In this document: positions 60,882-64,000 of the stretch, in pieces
Numbering within the stretch: the first letter of the stretch is position 1
Layout: every line of letters begins with the position of its first letter
Source: an uncultured Mycoplasmatota bacterium
GTDB lineage: Bacteria; Bacillota_I; Bacilli_A; RF39; UBA660
Length of the DNA: 64,000 nt
Reading direction: 5' to 3'
Assembly: GCA_900543825.1 (NCBI GenBank)
Contig: UQSR01000001.1
Location: forward strand, 137,440 to 201,439
Program-made: the position numbers and the translations under genes
Notes under the pieces: model-generated
The model's database searches: none
The model's input: only the letters and a program-made list of their open reading frames with translations
What the model was told of the DNA's origin: nothing

Positions 60882-61298
60882 ATGAAATATGATAAGAAGT
60901 TATTTGAGTTAAGCCAAGAAGTCTATTCAAAGTCAAAAAATACTACTGATAAGGAAGTAAAACAAAAACAAAAGGAATTATTAAAGATATTCTTAAAAAG
61001 ATTTAAACAAGAATTAATAAACAATGAGGAAAATGATTTACTTAAAGTGCGCTTCCAAAGTGAATTTTGGTGTGAACCAGATGAGGGATATGATTTAATT
61101 AATGAATTAGTTGGTTCAGAATATTGGAAAGATAATGTTAATAATTTTGATAATTTTTTCAAAAATTACTTTATATATTTAGGTGATATGAACCGCAGAA
61201 GTGACGAGTTTAATCCTTCATACTTTGAAATTATTTGGGATTACAAATCTTATTATGAAATTATAAAGGATGCCAGAAAAGTATTAACTTTAAAGTAG
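60882..61298 (+). CDS. Hypothetical helical protein, 138 aa
   Basis: A soluble, charged, mostly helical protein. The first 50 residues form a likely amphipathic or coiled region (KQKQKELLKIFLKRFKQEL), followed by a Trp/Asp-rich part (FQSEFWCEPDEGYDLI, NRRSDEFNPSYFEIIWDY). No signal peptide or known motif. It has a strong GGGAGG ribosome site and is a single-gene unit, divergent from uvrX. Function unknown. Confidence 0.6.
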   Translation: MKYDKKLFELSQEVYSKSKNTTDKEVKQKQKELLKIFLKRFKQELINNEENDLLKVRFQSEFWCEPDEGYDLINELVGSEYWKDNVNNFDNFFKNYFIYLGDMNRRSDEFNPSYFEIIWDYKSYYEIIKDARKVLTLK

Positions 61299-61325
61299 AA
61301 ACTTAATTTAAGTTTCTTTTTTTAA
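61297..61325 (+). terminator. Terminator after the 138-aa gene
   Basis: AGAAACT/AGTTTCT stem followed by seven T. Confidence 0.75.
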
Positions 61326-61366
61326 TATTTTAATAAATCAAGCATACACTTTACTAGGGGGAAAAT

Positions 61367-61684
61367 ATGAATAAAAAGTTACCTAATATATTTGTTAATA
61401 AAAATACTGGAATAGTTAAAAATAATGAAGAATTTTATTATGGAAAAGATAATATAAATAATGAGACTAAAATAATTGATAATAATATGAAAGATATATT
61501 AATTAGAAAAAAGATAGATGATATTTTTAATAGTAGTAGTTTTATTTATAAAGCAAGAGTTATTATAACAACTAAAGATAATGATAAAGAATATACATTA
61601 ATTGGAAGAGATAAAAATAAATTACTTACAATAGATAATGAAACTATATTAATAAGTGATGTGTTAGACATTAAAAAAATATAA
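61367..61684 (+). CDS. Hypothetical protein, 105 aa
   Basis: Soluble, Asn/Lys-rich, with a beta-rich second half (RVIITTKDNDKEYTLIGRDKNKL then ETILISDVLDIKKI). That tail has the same strand rhythm as the end of the YolD-like protein nearby, so it may contain a related small beta barrel, but the similarity is weak. It has a GGGGG ribosome site and a terminator. Function unknown. Confidence 0.55.
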   Translation: MNKKLPNIFVNKNTGIVKNNEEFYYGKDNINNETKIIDNNMKDILIRKKIDDIFNSSSFIYKARVIITTKDNDKEYTLIGRDKNKLLTIDNETILISDVLDIKKI

Positions 61685-61691
61685 TAAAGAA

Positions 61692-61711
61692 CTCACATTG
61701 TGAGATTTTTT
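61692..61711 (+). terminator. Terminator before the abiE operon
   Basis: CTCAC-ATT-GTGAG stem followed by ATTTTTT. Confidence 0.65.
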
Positions 61712-61723
61712 ATTATAAACTAG

Positions 61724-61769
61724 TTTACTTTCGTTCCACAAAATGCTATAATGTAGGTACGAAAGTAAA
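61724..61769 (+). promoter_or_regulatory. abiE promoter with an 11-bp inverted repeat operator
   Basis: TTTACTTTCGT (61724-61734) is the exact reverse complement of 61759-61769. The left arm covers the -35 (TTTACT) and the right arm lies just past the -10 (TATAAT, 61747-61752). AbiEi antitoxins are known to repress their operon by binding inverted repeats, and this site is in the right place. Confidence 0.75.
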
Positions 61770-61780
61770 GGTAGAATTAT

Positions 61781-62368
61781 ATGAAAAGTGAAGAAAAAGT
61801 ATTGAATTTTTTAGAAAATAATTATGGTTATATTACTACAAAAGATATTTTGAATTTAAAAATAAGTAAGCCTACAATAAAATTTTTAATTAACAAACGA
61901 GTTATTGAAAGAGTTGATCGTGGCTTATATATGAATACAAATATAATTAAAGATGAGTATTATATTTTACAAAAAAAATATAAAAGTGTGGTTTATTCTT
62001 ATAATACAGCATTGCATATTTTAAATCTAACAAATAGAGCACCTATGAAAATTGATATAACTGTTCCAAGAGATAAAAGAGTAAGAGGTAATTATAATGT
62101 TCACAGAGTATCAGATAAATTATATCCAATAGGTATAATTGAGACAATTAGTCCTTATGGTAATCCAGTGAAGGTTTATAATGCAGAAAGATGTATATGT
62201 GATATGATAAGAGATGAAAAGGAGTTTGATTTAGAACTTCAAAATAGAGTACTTGATTATTATTTTAGAAGTAATGTTAAAGATATTGATAGATTACTTG
62301 AATATGCAAAGATTTTTAATATTTATGAGAAAATTAATACAATAGTGGAGGTGATGTTGAAATGGTAA
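61781..62368 (+). CDS. abiEi: AbiEi-family antitoxin
   Basis: The 195-aa protein has an N-terminal winged-helix segment (YGYITTKDILNLKISKPTIKFLINKRVIERVDRGLYM) as in the AbiEi antitoxin domain (PF13338). A C-terminal region follows with VYNAERCICDMIRDEKEFD and an SYNTALHILNL-like SYNTALHIL segment. AbiEi works as a transcriptional repressor and antitoxin in a type IV toxin-antitoxin system linked to phage abortive infection. It overlaps the toxin gene by 7 nt and has its own operator. Confidence 0.85.
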   Translation: MKSEEKVLNFLENNYGYITTKDILNLKISKPTIKFLINKRVIERVDRGLYMNTNIIKDEYYILQKKYKSVVYSYNTALHILNLTNRAPMKIDITVPRDKRVRGNYNVHRVSDKLYPIGIIETISPYGNPVKVYNAERCICDMIRDEKEFDLELQNRVLDYYFRSNVKDIDRLLEYAKIFNIYEKINTIVEVMLKW

Positions 62369-63195
62369 ATAATAGTGATTTCAAAGAAAAAATCAAGAAT
62401 ATTGAAAATGAATATAATTTAACACATTATGAGGTTTTGCAAAGGTTTATGTTTGAAAGAATTTTAGAAAGAATTTCAATTTCTAAATATAAAAATAATT
62501 TTATATTAAAAGGTGGTTTATTATTAAGTGCAATGTTTGGAATTGATAATAGAACAACAAAAGATATGGATACTACAATAACTGGAATAGATGTTTCTAA
62601 AGAAAAAGTAATGAAAATTTTAAATGAAATACTGAGTATTGATATAAATGATAGTGTTAAATTTGATTTAATTAATATAACTGATATAAGACAAGAGGAT
62701 GAGTATGGTGGTAATAAATATCATATAGTTGGTAAATTTGAAAATCTAAAGGTAAATCTAGAAATTGATATATCAACGGGAGATAAAGTCACTCCAAGAC
62801 AATTAAAATTTAAGTACCCTTTAACTTTTGAAGACAGGAGCATTTTGATTAATAGTTATAATATGGAAACTATATTATCTGAAAAAATAGAAACTGTTTT
62901 AAGAAGAGGTAGATTTAATAGTAGGATGAAAGATTTTTATGATATATATTATTTTTTAAAATATCTAAAAAATGATATGGATATGAATATTTTAAAAATG
63001 GCAATTAAGAATACCTTTGATAGGAGAGATTCACTAAGTTATTTTAAAGATTATAAAGAAATTATGAATTCAATAAGATATAGTGAATTAATGATTAAAC
63101 AATGGAAAATATATAGTAACAAATATAATTATGCGAATAATATTTCTTTTAATGATATTTTAGATATGTTGGAAAAATTTTTGAATATTTTATAA
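62362..63195 (+). CDS. abiEii: AbiEii-family nucleotidyltransferase toxin
   Basis: The 277-aa protein has the AbiEii (PF08843) signatures: FILKGGLLLSAMFGIDNRTTKDMDTTITG, with the GG and D-x-D of a nucleotidyltransferase, and NMETILSEKIETVLRRGRFNSRMKDFYDIYYF. AbiEii toxins transfer nucleotides to cellular RNA (tRNA in related MenT toxins), stopping growth. The active-site Asp pair (DMD) is present, so it looks intact. GGAGGTGAT is its ribosome site. Located right after abiEi. Confidence 0.87.
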   Translation: MVNNSDFKEKIKNIENEYNLTHYEVLQRFMFERILERISISKYKNNFILKGGLLLSAMFGIDNRTTKDMDTTITGIDVSKEKVMKILNEILSIDINDSVKFDLINITDIRQEDEYGGNKYHIVGKFENLKVNLEIDISTGDKVTPRQLKFKYPLTFEDRSILINSYNMETILSEKIETVLRRGRFNSRMKDFYDIYYFLKYLKNDMDMNILKMAIKNTFDRRDSLSYFKDYKEIMNSIRYSELMIKQWKIYSNKYNYANNISFNDILDMLEKFLNIL

Positions 63196-63219
63196 TATTA
63201 AAATAGAAAGGGTGTTATA

Positions 63220-63942
63220 ATGAAGATTAAAACAAAAATAATATTATTTATAACTTTAATATTAATGTTTATTATATTTACTATATCTATATTATTTAGA
63301 TTAAATGTATTTGATAAAACTAAAGAAGGTAATGAAAGTAATATAGAAATAATAAATAAACAAGTTGAAACTAAACTTAAAAGTGGCTATAAACTATTAG
63401 ATATAAATAATGAAGGGATACTTAAAAGTCCTTATATAAAAGTAGAAAATAATAAATATAATATTAATTTACATGATAATAAAGATAACTATATAAATGT
63501 TTTTAATGAGGAAAATATAACATATTATGAATGTAAAATAAATGAGTATTGTTTTAATTTTGATAACGGGAGTTATTATTTTAGTAATAAAACTACAACT
63601 AATATAGTTGATTTAGATAATCCTAACTTTTATGTACTTAGTAGTTTTTTAAGAACTAATAAAGATAAAATAATAGATAATACTAATATAAAGGTGAATT
63701 ATTATGTAAATTTATATCATACTAAGAATGGGGAAAATATTTATAAGTTAATTGTTATTGATGAAAATTTAGATTTATATGAATTTAATTATATAAGAAG
63801 TTTAAATTTTAAAAGAGTTAATACTTGTAAGATAAGTAAAGTTTTATATAAACAAAATAATAATAAATTATCTTTATTAATTATATTTGAAGATACTAGT
63901 TCTAAAGAATATAATGATTATTTGAAAGATGGTAATATATAG
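63220..63942 (+). CDS. Membrane-anchored extracytoplasmic protein, 240 aa
   Basis: A hydrophobic N-terminus (IILFITLILMFIIFTISILF, about residues 7-26) is followed by an Asn/Lys/Ile-rich ectodomain with strands, including Cys pair YYECKINEYCFNF near residue 105 and a second Cys region at NTCKISKVLY. No known motif is seen. It follows abiEii by 24 nt with a GAAAGGG site but no clear promoter or terminator of its own. It might be a third gene of the abiE operon or an unrelated neighbour. Confidence 0.6.
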   Translation: MKIKTKIILFITLILMFIIFTISILFRLNVFDKTKEGNESNIEIINKQVETKLKSGYKLLDINNEGILKSPYIKVENNKYNINLHDNKDNYINVFNEENITYYECKINEYCFNFDNGSYYFSNKTTTNIVDLDNPNFYVLSSFLRTNKDKIIDNTNIKVNYYVNLYHTKNGENIYKLIVIDENLDLYEFNYIRSLNFKRVNTCKISKVLYKQNNNKLSLLIIFEDTSSKEYNDYLKDGNI

Positions 63943-64000
63943 GTATTGATAAAATTAAAAAAATATTTTATAATTAATATTGTAATAGAATAGGTGATAA
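63943..64000. other. Short AT-rich tail of the window
   Basis: No gene or terminator is visible in these 58 bases; a possible ribosome site (ATAGGTGAT) at the very end suggests another gene begins just outside. Confidence 0.4.

Overview
The window is very AT-rich and reads as a chromosome segment of a low-GC Firmicute. A spore germination protease gene (gpr), RNase Y, a T-box leader on proS, the YlxM/FtsY pair, a YolD/UvrX-type polymerase pair, SipW-type signal peptidases and Gram-positive envelope genes all point that way. UGA acts as a stop (a small gene near 26.4 kb ends in TGA) and Trp is TGG, so this is code 11 and not a Mycoplasma. The style suggests an uncultured gut Bacilli/RF39-like lineage, but that placement is inference.

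Layout. 0-0.4 kb: 3' end of a RecD2-like helicase and a tiny membrane protein. 0.5-0.9 kb: a compact candidate type I toxin-antitoxin locus with a short hydrophobic peptide, an overlapping leader ORF, a convergent antisense RNA and a 12-bp 5'-3' pairing. 0.9-9.3 kb: mostly housekeeping genes (rpsT, gpr, a CofE-like ligase, gap, rny, ftsY, ylxM) plus a stand-alone Clp-type AAA+ protein. 9.5-39.4 kb: a large cell-surface locus in two modules. Each module has a catalytically dead SipW-like protein, an active SipW-type signal peptidase, several CalY/TasA-like or related membrane and secreted proteins, and a giant repeat protein (2,648 aa of YGGGN repeats; 1,906 aa with MBG-like and InlB-type repeats). 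Module 1 also encodes a membrane-tethered McrB-type AAA+ ATPase with a possible DUF2357-like partner. murE sits inside module 2. 39.4-46.6 kb: rpsB-tsf, a PBP, a kinase-like protein, mraY and ftsW. 46.6-49.6 kb (minus strand): a NitT/TauT-type ABC importer and a CsaA-like protein. 49.6-50.5 kb: eight tRNA genes, seven of them in one plus-strand cluster. 50.6-64 kb: two genes of unknown role, T-box-proS, a degenerate VanY-like protein, yvcK, a Nudix hydrolase, tRNA-Ala, a duplicated metallophosphoesterase, a cysteine-hydrolase-like gene, yolD/uvrX, small unknowns, an AbiE toxin-antitoxin pair and a membrane-anchored unknown.

How it fits together. The most interesting part is the surface locus. 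SipW-type peptidases would release the subunits, which could polymerise as in Bacillus TasA fibres. The large adhesin starts with a domain resembling those subunits, so it may be a tip or anchor. The AAA+ ATPase, its partner and the dead SipW-like proteins look like dedicated assembly or control parts. No sortase motif or restriction nuclease is evident. Plus-strand genes left of about 49 kb are T-rich on the coding strand, whereas genes on either strand to the right are A-rich, so the base-composition regime changes near the tRNA cluster.

Limits. Gene families were recognised by eye. Promoters, terminators and RNA folds are pattern matches, not measurements.
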